Made by a program: the position numbers and the translations under genes. This document shows positions 54,031-64,000 of a stretch of 64,000 nt of DNA, piece after piece; within the stretch, counting starts at the first letter, position 1, and each line of letters opens with the position of its first letter. The notes below the pieces were generated by a model. It was not told the origin of the DNA, did no database searches, and saw nothing but the letters and a program-made list of their open reading frames with translations. The stretch is from Durusdinium trenchii (taxonomy: Eukaryota; Sar; Dinophyceae; Suessiales; Symbiodiniaceae), in contig CAXAMN010021112.1 of the NCBI GenBank assembly GCA_963970005.1, forward strand, positions 733,213 through 797,212, given 5' to 3'.

Positions 54031-55188
54031 TACACTCCTTGAGATGATCATGGTGACATAGACGGCATCTCTCCCCCATCACACCCAGATAACCCGTTTC
54101 TTTCTTCCGAAGACCAAGAGTGGAGTGGAGTTCCTCGGAGTGGAGGTGTCTGGGATCATCCGTTCCGGGATGATCCCACCAGGAGTCTCTTGGAATCTCA
54201 TCATTAAAATATATGTCTCTTATGTTATTCCTCCTTATTTCAGCCCACGAAAATAAATATAATTATATAACTTGTTCTTATCTTCATTTATTTTCGTCCA
54301 GTCCCACCCAAATGGAGTCTCTGTTTGTCATCTCATTTTGGGGATCTCAACTTCGAAGCTCCTGGAATACACTACCCTAGATGACGACCAACGGAGATGG
54401 ACGGTGGACCGACGGACCCTCTTTCAGGTCGGGGACGTCCCCCGGCGCTTCGCAGCTCGCGGCGCTTCGCACGTCGAAAACCCTGAGGTCTGGGCTGGCA
54501 GCTTTGGCAGAGTTGGGGCTGCGGGTGTCTCTGGCACTTCCTGCGCAGGAAGTGCGCAACCAAGGGTTGAAACTTTTCACTCCGGCACAGACCCCTCCGG
54601 CTTATGAGATGACACCACATGTGATCGCATGTGGCTCCAGAAAGAAGAATTCATCCGATCACCATCTAGAAGCCCATGCGTTGACCTCGGCATATTTCTC
54701 AAGTTCGGAGCAAAACATCGTCGGTGAGCCAGATTCGGTTAGCCCTAGCCTAGCCCTCAAAGACGAAGGTCAGAAAATGGTTGAGCTGGTTTCGTAGTGT
54801 AAAAATGTTTAGTAAAACAATGGATGTTCGGTAAAGGCTATTAAATCAATGGTTCACATCCTAGGGGTCAAGTAGCCTGACCCCGGAATCCCCGGGTCAT
54901 GTTCACTTCTACAGTATACTGGCCCTCCAGCACTGGAGGGATGGTTTGCTTCGGGTCCCTTGAGCCCAAAACAAACAGCAGAATATGCCTAGACGTTCCG
55001 TTCCGGGTCCTCCCTCGCCTACCCTGCACGACTTATCCATTGGACACTCAGAAGGGATGTGTATTTATCGATGAAAGAGAGATGCATTAATATAGAATAT
55101 ATAGTTATATATATATATATATATTCTTTTCGTGTGTGTGTGTGCGTGTGTTGTGTATAGTTACTGTATGATGCTCTCTGCCTGACAC

Positions 55189-55278
55189 CTATTTCACACC
55201 TCCCCAGGTCTCTCTCTCATCCTCCACGTCCTCAGTGGACGTCTCCTCGGTGGACTCGGCCTCAGCAGCCTCGCTGGA
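55189..55278 (-). CDS. Acidic terminal exon with stop
   Basis: The acceptor is CGTACGAG|TCC and the frame ends at a TAG (55191-55189). It encodes SSEAAEAESTEETSTEDVED, then ERETWGGVK and the stop: an acidic, Ser/Thr-rich C-terminus. Exactly 30 codons in phase 0, matching the phase of the upstream exons. The open frame continues upstream, so the acceptor is a choice. It is probably the 3' end of the 57-61 kb gene. Confidence 0.55.
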   Translation of the reverse strand, partial: SSEAAEAESTEETSTEDVEDERETWGGVK

Positions 55279-57321
55279 CTCGTACGACGCGTGAGGACGG
55301 AGCCCACGGGTCGCTCTCAAAAGGCTGACCGGGATCTGACCGGGATCTGAGTTCGCATCACTTGGAAGAACCAGATCACCTGCAGGAACCAGCTTCCACC
55401 TGGTCCTGTTGAGTGCATCCCCAATCCTCAAAAGAGGTGACGCTCTTTCCAAAGACCCACATGGAACCGCCCGGTTTGGTCTTCTTTCACCATCTCACCA
55501 TCGCCTTAGAGTCTCCCAAGCCCGGTTCACCCGTCTGCACACGAGTCACACGAGTCACACGAGTCAACACACCACCCCGCTGGGCTGAACATCGGGTCGT
55601 GCTTCGGCACCTTCGGGGCACGGAACCTTGGGGTCTCCTGGGGGCTACTTGGGGTATATATCCTGTCTGGAGACCTTGTCCGGGTGTAGCTGTAGCCTTG
55701 TCCGGGTGACCCGTGGTTCAGCCGGTTTTGGGTCACGGTCCGACTCGGTGCTTCTCCCGATGTCTTCGGGATGTGTCAGGACATTCACCTTAGTCGGGTC
55801 CAAAGATCCTCTTCCTGGACCTATCTGGGATCTTCAGATCGTGCAACCAACCGTCATGTTTAGGGACTCTGCCTAGGTTGCGACCTGGTGCCCAGGGCGA
55901 GCCCGCGAGGCGGGCGAGACCGAGACCGTCCTCACCGAACCGAACCGAACCGGTCCGAGCCAAACCGGCCCCCAAAACGGCCGGGAGTTGGGCCCGATTT
56001 CGGGCCGAGCACGGGATGAGCACGGGCGACGGGTTTAGACCGAACAGTCGCCAGCGTGGACGGGAAGCAGCTTAGAGTGGTATAGAGCTCTGGCTGTGTC
56101 TTTCGGGAATGGTTCAGGAGAACTTCTCCAAGTTCTAGAGACCCCCAACCAAAGAAAACCCGCCCGGAGCGTCACATGTCGCGAGTGTGTCCTGAGTCCT
56201 GGCCTGTTGCCATGGTTTCTTCATGTTTCTTCCAACAGTATCAGGAGGGTGGCCCTTCAGGTGTTGTTTTATCCCAATGAGTTGGTTCGAGGGAATATCC
56301 ACCTTCCTCTAGCCCGCTGGGTCGACCTAGTTGACCAAACCCAAACCGTTCCATACCAGGGAGTTCCAAGAGACTGCTGGACTTGACCTTTCTCAGTCGG
56401 ATCGGACTGATCTTTGCTCAGTTTCCTCAAGGGTTGAACCCCTTCATCTTCAAGAAGTGGCATCCTTCCGAAGAGGGACGAAAGGGATATACAGGGACCT
56501 ACACACCATCGAGCAAAAACCCTTGCGTTGCTCTGATGCCTCCAAACAGGCAACGTGCCGGCCCCGCGTGCCTTCTGGTGCTTATGATGTCCTCCCTGAA
56601 CACACGGGGCGCTGCAAGTTGGTGTCTTGGTGTCTGACTTGGAGTGATCTGGCTAAGGCTCAAAGATAGGGTGCCATATGGTGCCATCCCATGCCCCGTT
56701 CCCCCGGTATATTGAAAACATGGACTCCACCGGCGCATTCATGCATCTTTCTTTGCGCCACAGCCATCTGGTGAAGACCAGACTATCTCTCACACCTGTC
56801 CCTAGACTCACCAAAACAAAAAGCCAAGTGCAGACCTACGACTCTCTATGGCCTCTATGGGTCCAAGTTCTGTGGGTCCAAATCCCGCCAAATCTCCCGG
56901 TCCTCTTTCGCTCAGTCGACCGGTACCTGGTCATTACCGTCTCCCGGTCGTACCGTTCACCTTCGGGTCACCGTCTTCGGTCCACGCTCGTCGTAGCGAC
57001 GCCCGACCGGTGAAGCGGGGTCGAGTTGGGGTCGAAGCGGGTCGAGCAGTGAGGCATGGTGAGGCTACAACGGAATGATCCAGATCCAATACGACACCTC
57101 TCCCGACCGAGGTTCTCGAAGCCTCCCACCGACTCTATTGCTCGGGCCCTTCCCAGATTCGCCCCAAAAACCACTCGTCCCACATTCACACTCCAGAATT
57201 TCACCTCCTTCACTCAACACCAGCATGACCTGCCAGGTTTCCCCTCCCAGATACTCCATCCCTCCACCACCCCCACGAACCGCCTGTCGACTGGGTCGCT
57301 CCGACCGCGGGTCGACCTCGC

Positions 57322-57396
57322 CTTCTTGCCCTTCTGGGCCTCCTCACCAAGCTGCTCCAAGATGCTACCAATGCCATCCAACAGGCCCAAGCCGCC
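57322..57396 (-). CDS. B-like exon with coiled-coil tail (25 codons)
   Basis: Contains LLDGIGSILEQLGEEAQ and ends KGKK, between GTGTCAG|GGC and AAG|GCGAGG. The D-G-I-G-S-I-L segment resembles the glycine-zipper-like B exons, while the tail resembles the Ala/Lys coiled-coil micro-exons seen at 28-52 kb, linking the two exon families. Confidence 0.58.
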
Positions 57397-57602
57397 CTGA
57401 CACCAGCGACAGAAAGCAGCTCGCGTGTGAACTCCACGTCGGAGTCGTGGCGAGAGCCGCCCCGAGCCAAAACGGGACTTGGGTTGGAATCTATGGCGTA
57501 TATGAGCTTAGGCCCCCAACATTGGGGCGCCCACGGGTCTCCTGAAACATCTGGAAACCGAGCGAACCAGATCAGACCGCCCGAATCGCATGGCGGACCA
57601 GC

Positions 57603-57683
57603 CTTGTCTTGCTTCTTTCCCTCAGCTCCCTCAGCTTCAGCTGGTGCAGAGGAGGCTTTGGACCCGGCTTTGCCATTCTTGGC
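57603..57683 (-). CDS. Lys/Ala/Ser-rich exon (27 codons)
   Basis: Begins AKNGKAGSKASSAPAEAEG and ends EGKKQDK, between CCGCCCAG|GCC and AAG|GCTGGT. Low-complexity, positively charged at both ends and acidic in the middle. It lies between B1 and the B-like exon at 57322 in the same gene model. Confidence 0.58.
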
Positions 57684-58096
57684 CTGGGCGGCAGCACATG
57701 ATGGATCATGATGCATGATTTCAAACTGGACCTGGACCCGCAAGGGGTGGTTAATTGACACCCCAAAAGACCTCTTTTCGGGGCTATAGACATGGACACC
57801 CGGAATCCGTGGTGCTGGGATAGGTCAACGTTAGATCCACAAGAGTTCCACCTGCGTGTTCTGCCAACCCCCCGTGGTTCTCTCCTGACTCCCTCAGTTT
57901 CCGATCACAAAGACTTCACCGAAGGAACTCCACTTGTTCCGATTGACTGGGAAACTCCCCAGTCCCCCAACAAAAAGCTTAGGCAGTTGGAGTCCGCTCT
58001 TCCTCGCCTCACTCGCCTAGGCCTCACTAACGTCCGGCAAACAAAACACTTCCGCTCGAAACCCACTCGGCCGATCCCGGTGGAGCGAGCGCCCGC

Positions 58097-58147
58097 CTCG
58101 TCGTCCTTGTCGCCGCCAAAGATCTCGCCCAGGATTCCGCCCACGGC
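58097..58147 (-). CDS. B-type exon 1 (17 codons)
   Basis: Encodes AVGGILGEIFGGDKDDE between GGTCCCAG|GCC, preceded by a pyrimidine-rich run, and GAG|GCGGGC (GC donor). Third member of the glycine-zipper-like exon family. Confidence 0.66.
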
Positions 58148-58597
58148 CTGGGACCGCTGGAGGCTGGGAAAGAGGCGGCAAAAGGCGAGGAAGGCGAGGG
58201 GACGAACTCCGGACGAAGCGTCCGGTGGATCAACCGCGGGAGAGACAGGAGGTGGCCGGAGAAAATGTTCAAAGTTCAAGTACTTTAGCAAGAGATCAAC
58301 AGCCTGCCATGAAGCTTTTGTGATTCATGCAGGAGATCCGGCCTGCTTACCCGACCAAGAACGGCCACCCGGCATGGGTGCGAGCCTGAATTTAGAACCC
58401 TCGGGCATGAGAGACGCAGATTCACAGTGCGACAACTTCAGGGGTCGAGGAAGTGTCGAGGCAAGGAATATATACTGTGGGATTCATCGTTCGAGGTCAC
58501 AATTGTAGACTATACTTGACTACTTGTAGATCTCCTTTGGACACTCCCCACCTCACTCCGGATGCACTCCCAAACTCGCCACCTCCGCACTCCCTGC

Positions 58598-58660
58598 CTC
58601 GCCCAGGTCGTCGCCATCGTCCTTGCCACCCTTCTTGCCACCCTTCTTGCCATCGTCGCC
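58598..58660 (-). CDS. A-type exon 1 (Lys/Gly/Asp-rich, 21 codons)
   Basis: Acceptor CACTCGAG, donor GAG|GCAGGG. It contains two GGKKGG-like units and ends GGKDDGDDLGE. Same architecture as the exons at 60093 and 61023. Confidence 0.65.
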
Positions 58661-59323
58661 CTCGAGTGGGGACAGATCGGCGACCGGTCGGAAGGCTGGC
58701 GCGGTGGTAGTGGGAGGAAACGGGAGCTTGAAAGCGGAAGAACGGAGACGCACAGCAGACATGCATGGACACCTCCGAGTTCGGCCGAAACAGGCTCTGC
58801 AGTTCCATGGTTTGTTGCAAGCAATCGCACTTCTTCTGTCACCTTGCTCAATTGTGTGCATGTTTCATAACGCACAAACATGGAACCCTGTAAGACCTAT
58901 AGGATGTAGATAAGGTAACTGGCAAACGTGTCAAATACAAAGTTAATCAAAAATGCAAAAAAAGGAATGAAAAACGAAGAGAATGATCCACTGTGAAAAC
59001 CGAAACTCACACGTCTTGCCGAGTCAACCTCTTTCACGGAGAGGCGTTCGGGTGTGAAAGAACAGGATCGACAGAACAGTTCAGGGTTGATCGCCATTTG
59101 ACCGAATGGATCGGGAAACCTCTTTTGCAAGTCAAACAAGGGCGTCATCACAAAAATATGATTGATACGTGACTATATAGGGAATGACACTGAGTGACTG
59201 AGCTTTTTTCCTCGTTTTTCCTTTCAAGCTTTCAGAGACCTTTGCAGGCTGTGCCAAAGCCCTGAAACGCTGTTTGCACACTGAACCTTCAGTGCCCACG
59301 CGCGCATATCGCGCGCGCATCGC

Positions 59324-59368
59324 CTGGTCGTCGCCCCCGAAGACCGCACCCAGCACGTTGCCAATGGC
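59324..59368 (-). CDS. B-type exon 2 (15 codons)
   Basis: Encodes AIGNVLGAVFGGDDQ between CGGCCAG|GCC and CAG|GCGATG (GC donor). It aligns with the B exons at 60597 and 58097 at A-I/V-G-x-V/I-L-G-x-x-F-G-G-D. The reading frame continues open leftward for about 45 codons, so exon extension is possible. Confidence 0.62.
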
Positions 59369-59884
59369 CTGGCCGTGGATAGACCGGTGAGACTGGTGAG
59401 AGACCTCTGGTGTGCGACCACTGGAACTGAGGAATCCGGGAACCCCTCACCCTAGCTACTCCGCTCACTGGATGGGACGAGCCACACCACCCCTTCCAGT
59501 AGAATCCAGCCACCTTCCTTTACAAGTCGCAGTCAGTCGAAGGTGCGAGTGTTCCACACATCGAATGAGTGGGTCATGTTTGAACCCGGACACCCTGCTT
59601 GACTCGGTCAGATGAACAGAATAGACGAACGGAAGTCAAGCTACCATGCTTTGGGGCTCGGGTTTTGACCCACATTTGAGCTCTGCAAAATACGTGTGAT
59701 TCAACCCCTATGTCGTATAACTGTCTTAGTGCAAGGCCTTTACTTAGTGCATCTTGGGAGGTTTCTTGCGGTGTTCATTTGGAAGCTGGAGAAGTCCTTC
59801 GAGCTTTGCACCGGAACCAGACTAGAGTTCCTCGGTGGTGCCGGGAATCTGGTCAACTGGTCACAGACCAACGAAGAGCTTGCC

Positions 59885-59988
59885 CCAAGTCCAAAGACTA
59901 TATCTTGACCGGCTGAAGTAAAGGAAGTTCCCGAACTCAGGTCCCCGATATCGTCAGACCATTCTGTTTAATAGTCTTTGACTTCCAG
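59885..59988 (+). mobile_element. Short TIR element, family 1
   Basis: AAGTCCAAAGACTATATCTT ... ATAGTCTTTGACTTCCAGG, with the CCGATATCGTCAGACC interior of the copy at 7203. The first few terminal bases are lost. Confidence 0.73.
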
Positions 59989-60092
59989 GATTTACATTAC
60001 TGTGCCACTGATATGAAAGTTGCCGAACTCACGAACTCAACGAAACTCCCTGTTTGCTCTTTGGAAAGTGGTTGTCCCACTTCCCACGGTGC

Positions 60093-60149
60093 CTCGCCAA
60101 CATCATCTCCATCGTCGTCCTTGCCCTTGCCACCCTTAGCTGCCTTGCC
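60093..60149 (-). CDS. A-type exon 2 (Lys/Gly/Asp-rich, 19 codons)
   Basis: Encodes GKAAKGGKGKDDDGDDVGE between CCGCCAG|GGC and GAG|GCACCG (GC donor). It shares the G-D-D/E-x-G-E ending with the other A exons and lies 447 bp left of B3. Confidence 0.62.
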
Positions 60150-60596
60150 CTGGCGGACGACACGACGCCAAACACACGCACCGTTGGGAACGGAGTCGCT
60201 TGCCGACGAGTTTGGAGCAGCATCGGAGGGCAGCCGGTGTTGCAGGCGAATTTCGTGGTGACGCCCTCTTCCAGGAGCTCCAACAGACCGGGGCGTCTAC
60301 CAACAGCCCCTTGGAGGTTAAGGCATGTCCATTCACCCCCCTGTGTGGGGTCCCGTCGCTGCCTCCGTTGGAAACCCCCCGACCAATGGCCCAGCTCGAG
60401 CTGGGCGACCCGTGCTTCGCCCGCCAGTTGGGCGTGAAGCGAAGGAAAAACACACGCACTTATTCTTGTTTTAGGAAAGCGTCCCATCCCCAAGAAAGCT
60501 TCAAAGTCCTAGGAGTCCTACCAGCACCTTCCAACAGGCGGTTTGTGGACACCCCTGAAGCTCTAAGAAGGTGATCCGCTGTTTTTCTTGGTTAGC

Positions 60597-60650
60597 CTTG
60601 CCCTTGTCGTCGTCGCCGCCGAAGATGGAGCCCAAGATGCCGCCAATCGC
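60597..60650 (-). CDS. B-type exon 3 (glycine-zipper-like, 18 codons)
   Basis: Encodes AIGGILGSIFGGDDDKGK between TGTCAG|GCG and AAG|GCTAAC (GC donor). The G-x3-G-x3-G-like spacing on a short hydrophobic stretch suggests membrane or self-association. The frame stays open upstream (KVTPDEAARLCQ), so the true acceptor may lie further right, after TTCAG near 60698. Confidence 0.65.
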
Positions 60651-61022
60651 CTGACACAGACGGGCGGCTTCGTCAGGAGTGACTTTCTGGTGGTTGAAAC
60701 TGAAGCCCCCGAAAACACACCCCTCTGCCAGAACAGACCAAAACACACCAAGAATGACCCAGCTGGACCTTCCCATCTGGGTCTTCTCAATGAGTGCAGT
60801 TCCCAAGTCCTCTGGAGTCATCTGTCCACTAACTCCGCAGAACCCCGGCTCCCGGGTGCGTCCGCGCTTCGGGCCGCCGGAAGGCACGGATGGCATGGGC
60901 CCGGAAAGGAGGAACGAAATCCGAAGACCAAACAGGGGGTCTTTTATTTCCATGTGAGTTCAAGAAAAGTAAGTCACCTTCTCAGAATACCCCCGCCCCC
61001 CTTCCGCCCCTTCTCATTCCGC

Positions 61023-61130
61023 CTCGCCAATCTCATCACCTTCGTCCTTCTTAGATTTCTTAGGTGTCTTGTCCTTCTCAGGCTTCTCCTTCTTTTGGCC
61101 CGGCACGTGGTAGTCCATGAGCTCTTTGTA
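61023..61130 (-). CDS. A-type exon 3 (Lys/Glu/Asp-rich, 36 codons)
   Basis: The acceptor is GTGCCAG and the donor GAG|GCGGAA. It encodes YKELMDYHVPGQ followed by a Lys/Glu/Pro-rich stretch and the tail KKSKKDEGDEIGE. The tail matches the ends of the exons at 60093-60149 and 58598-58660. Highly charged, with no hydrophobic core. It may be the first copy of a duplicated exon pair. Confidence 0.6.
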
Positions 61131-61385
61131 CTGGCACGTTCTGGAAGCGTTCGAATCAAAAGTTCAGCAGCTCTCAACATCTGGTCAATCACTTGAAATC
61201 AGGTCTCGTCGCGATTCTTTCCACCCGAAAGAAGAGACCTGTTTGATCCTGCTTGTCTGATTATTATAGATTATCAAATGACCAACAAAGTCTTATATGT
61301 TGATTGGAGATAGACTGAACTTGCCACTATGCCGCGTTCACAACCAGACATCGTTGGCAGATCTCGAGATGACACGACCACATGG

Positions 61386-61511
61386 GAATGGATTGGAATT
61401 GTACTTGACACACATCTCAGGCATCACTGAACTGACAAGATCAGGGCCCCCATGGCCCACCCACCCAGAAACTCTCCAGTCAAAGGGGGCCAGCGCCACG
61501 GCAGTAGCCAT
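61386..61511 (-). CDS. Possible first exon upstream of the A/B gene
   Basis: An ATG at 61511-61509 opens a frame MATAVALAPFDWRVSGWVGH that continues to about 61340. It lies directly upstream of A3 in transcript order. No confident donor; listed only as a candidate start. Confidence 0.22.
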
Positions 61512-62834
61512 CTCTGCGTTGTACGAGTCCGTCTGGTATTCTCAGACGGAGGCGACGCCGGGTGGCTCGGGAAGGACGGGTGGCTCGGCAGTGGCCAAGC
61601 AGACCGTCTGCAGAACTCTTTGGAAAGTAAGTAAGCAAGCAAGCAAGGAAGTAAGCAATCAAGTCGGTCAGTCAGCAAGCAGAATGTGAGCTAAGCTTGA
61701 TGCACCACGGGGATTTCCTAGCAAAATAGGCCAACAGTCAGGGTGGGTCTGGTGTATGTCTCATACGCGTGCCGTCTGCATCGAACAAGCGATCTTCCTT
61801 TCCACTGCTCAAACGGCGAAGCCTTCTTGGCGTGTCTTAGATGCAAAGCAGGCTAGCAAGGCTGCCTCCCAAAGCATGGCACAAGAAATCCTCCCCCCAG
61901 AGTGGCCATCTGTCAACTCGACATCGTGCAAAATCATTTCCGATCGTCCCGCGTAGGAAAAACACGTCTGAAATCCTCCACAGCAGCACGAAACCCTCCC
62001 CCTGTGTGTTCTCAGGCCAGCAACCCCAACCTCAATGCTACGGAAGAGTGAGGAGAAAGTTCCTCATCAAAACCTGCTTTGGTCCTTCTCAAAGACGCCA
62101 CTCTTCAGGTGATTTTTTTTTACTTTGCGATCTAGAAGTTCCGTCCTTCGAGATGAAAGCCAAAAGATCTTCCCAATATGATTCCTCACCTCAAAATGTT
62201 CAACCAATTGGTGCATACCAGGAGTCACAAAGGGGTGGTGTTTAGTCTCCAAGTGAGTGGATAATGGGCACTCCTAACCTCCATTAAGCACCCCTTTGTG
62301 ACTGCTGGTATCTTAAATGTTGAATCAAAAAGACAAGTCTTCCTGCCATGCCACTGCCCACCTAACGCCTGGACTTCTTCGCCTCCACTTCCGTCCCAAT
62401 TTTTGTTCAAAGAAAGCACGGTCCGTGCCACGTGGCCACGTCCGGATCCGACGTGGCAGAAACCCACACCGTCGACCCAGACTGACCGAGCGTTAAAGCG
62501 CTGTCAAGGAGCTGGAGATGTTCATGTAGCTCTGCTCTTTGTTCCAGAACTTGTTCTTGAAAATCTCAGGGAAAACACGATGACCGCATGAGTTCCAGTC
62601 TGAGATCCAGTCATCTGGGATGGTGATCAAAATGGAAAAGGATTGAACACATCAGACCAAAGCAGCTGGTCATTAGCACCATCCTGCTGATGGAGAAACC
62701 GAGGGTCCTTTCACCCTAGAGCCTGAGTGACCTCTATTTTGGACCACCAAGCACCAAAAATAGTCCTATCAAAACAGAGGTCATGTCTAGGCTCTAGGTC
62801 TAGATCCTCCAAAAAAACGAAGCTCAATGGCCGC

Positions 62835-62867
62835 CTGGGCCACGACCTTGTCAAGTCTGTTTGTTAA
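62835..62867 (-). CDS. 33-nt micro-exon
   Basis: Encodes LTNRLDKVVAQ between AGGACGAG|TTA and CAG|GCGGCC (GC donor). Amphipathic, with the same length and phase as the other micro-exons, but beyond the A/B gene, so it belongs to another gene or its 5' part. Confidence 0.45.
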
Positions 62868-62945
62868 CTCGTCCTTTGGACGGGGAAGTGGTCTGATCTG
62901 AGAGATGTTGCACAACTGGAATTATGGGTGCCCAACATATGAGTG

Positions 62946-63308
62946 TCAATCGCTCTTGGTCTCAAATAAAATATCCGAAAAGGGCAACAGTGAGCCATGC
63001 TCCTCTTCCATGTTCGGTCTCGAAAAAAAGGGGTAACGCACATCGATGGTGCGTTCGTTTGCATCAATACTCAAACAGCGATGGTGCGTTCGTAAGACTA
63101 CTACCCGTAAGTGCTGCACACGAGCAGCACGCACGGATTCAGACGGCACCGTGACCATCATCTCCCAGCATGAAACACCCTGACCATCTTGGAAAAGAAC
63201 CACCCCAGAAATGGAAGGCGTTGGTATCCCCATGGCATGGTATCCCACCACCTGCTTCCCAGACACATAGAGAACACCTGACGAATCGATGCGTGAGAAA
63301 CTCACCAC
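62946..63308 (-). CDS. Candidate open frame, unknown function (120 aa)
   Basis: Open frame with protein-like composition (GKQVVGYHAMGIPTPSISGV; later EEEHGSLLPFSDILFETKSD). No domain recognised and splice sites not resolved. May be coding in part. Confidence 0.3.
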   Translation of the reverse strand: MVSFSRIDSSGVLYVSGKQVVGYHAMGIPTPSISGVVLFQDGQGVSCWEMMVTVPSESVRAARVQHLRVVVLRTHHRCLSIDANERTIDVRYPFFSRPNMEEEHGSLLPFSDILFETKSD

Positions 63309-63309
63309 T

Positions 63310-64000
63310 CACGTGCTCTGTTCGGGGCAGGCGGCTTTGGGACCTGATCGAGTCCCACAACGCGGGCTTTGGGACCCAACCTCTTCACAGGGATCCGGAA
63401 TCCGAACCAAACCCTTTTGATTGCTTCTGGCCCGGATTATATGGGTATGAGAAGGAGACCCAGGCAACGACCCCCCTGGAATGTTCGGAAAACAGACCAA
63501 AACCCAAAACCCATATAGAAGAACCTGTGGTCACTTGGAAGCAGCGATCGAACGGAGGATCCAGGAATATCGATGACCCACAAGATTGGAGATGCTTGTT
63601 TTTCTCAGGCTTGTCCCTAGTCTCCGAAGACCACAAAGAAAAAGGTTGATCTGGCATGTTGTATTCTAAAATCCAAAGATGTTTGGATAAAATCCATATC
63701 GATCATTAAACCAACGATGGGATACGACTCCTCGTTTTGCGCTCGATGTTCAATGGTCAGGGCCGTTCGATGGTCAGGTGCCGAAAGCTAGGTATAGTTT
63801 CCCCGGCCTAAGGCATCCATGTGCTTCAAAGGGAATTCGTGTTTTGCCGAAAACTCGAAGACTCAGAAAGAAACTCAAAGAACCCTGGATTCCAAGGTAG
63901 AATGTACCTCGAACCCAAACATGACCTTTGTTTTTGACCATAAGTTTGGCCACAAAATGTAGGTTTTGGTCCAAAATTGAGGGCACTCAGGATACGCAGG
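63310..64000. other. Right-end sequence with no gene called
   Basis: Several open frames but no motif, repeat family or clean splice pair. The window ends here. Confidence 0.4.

Larger units (their letters stand above)
53000..55188. other. Spacer between the two minus-strand gene groups
   Basis: Holds family 3 and 4 elements, AT repeats and the candidate exon at 53863. A Pro/Ala-rich minus-strand segment (AQEVPETPAAPTLPKLPAQ) near 54500 resembles the exon at 31139 but its borders are unclear. Confidence 0.45.
55189..61130 (-). other. Multi-exon gene model with alternating A/B exons
   Basis: A minus-strand gene inferred from eight phase-0 exons with GC donors and AG acceptors, plus an acidic terminal exon. 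In transcript order: A3 (61023-61130), B3 (60597-60650), A2 (60093-60149), B2 (59324-59368), A1 (58598-58660), B1 (58097-58147), 57603-57683, 57322-57396, and a stop-containing exon at 55189-55278. A exons are Lys/Gly/Asp-rich and end in G-D/E-x-G-E; B exons encode a glycine-zipper-like segment. Every exon length is divisible by three. Joining the terminal exon to the same gene is the least certain step, since 2 kb separate it from the next exon. Function unknown. Confidence 0.6.

Overview
The window reads as nuclear DNA of a dinoflagellate-like alga. It has short coding segments separated by long non-coding spacers. Most putative introns start with GC rather than GT and sit between AG|G boundaries. 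There is a plant/alga-type TTTAGGG telomeric tract inside the sequence, many short terminal-inverted-repeat elements, and one intact Ty1/copia retrotransposon. No bacterial operon structure, rRNA, tRNA or CRISPR is visible. The assignment is an inference from these traits; no species is claimed.

Almost all plausible host coding sequence is on the minus strand, as very short exons (18-201 nt), nearly all in phase 0. From left to right: (1) 1-15 kb holds coiled-coil/LEA-like micro-exons mixed with other exons, including a 169-nt Cys-containing exon at 11.9 kb and a phase-consistent three-exon chain at 10.1-11.2 kb; (2) 15-24 kb holds scattered exons, a GT-rich tract and repeats; (3) 24.2-24.8 kb holds the 3' end of a gene for a single-span membrane protein with a C-terminal RING-H2-like domain; (4) 27-54 kb holds the densest run of micro-exons encoding single Ala/Lys/Glu-rich 11-residue (sometimes 7, 15 or 18) coiled-coil units; (5) 55.2-61.1 kb holds another minus-strand gene in which a Lys/Asp/Gly-rich exon and a glycine-zipper-like exon alternate three times, ending in an acidic exon with a stop.

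An 8.13-kb Ty1/copia element (31454-39582, plus strand) lies between two minus-strand micro-exons, apparently in an intron and antisense to the host gene. It has two 183-bp LTRs differing at one base, a 5-bp target duplication (CAAGG) and a primer-binding site resembling initiator tRNA-Met. It carries gag, CCHC knuckle, protease-like, a cytosine-methyltransferase-like domain, integrase, reverse transcriptase and RNase H. Its C-terminal extension has two membrane segments, a coiled coil and a Cys/His cluster. A +1 shift splits it into two reading frames inside the methyltransferase-like domain.

The spacers hold several short TIR families (the main one about 105 bp, with at least seven recognisable copies plus fragments), a 1.3-kb 13-bp minisatellite (42.7-44.0 kb), 52-bp and 40-bp tandem arrays, and a local segmental duplication (50.9 and 52.3 kb). 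A 10-N assembly gap lies at 30536-30545. Exon boundaries were read by eye from splice-like sites and frame continuity, so individual micro-exons are hypotheses; their recurrence with the same motif, strand and phase is the stronger evidence.
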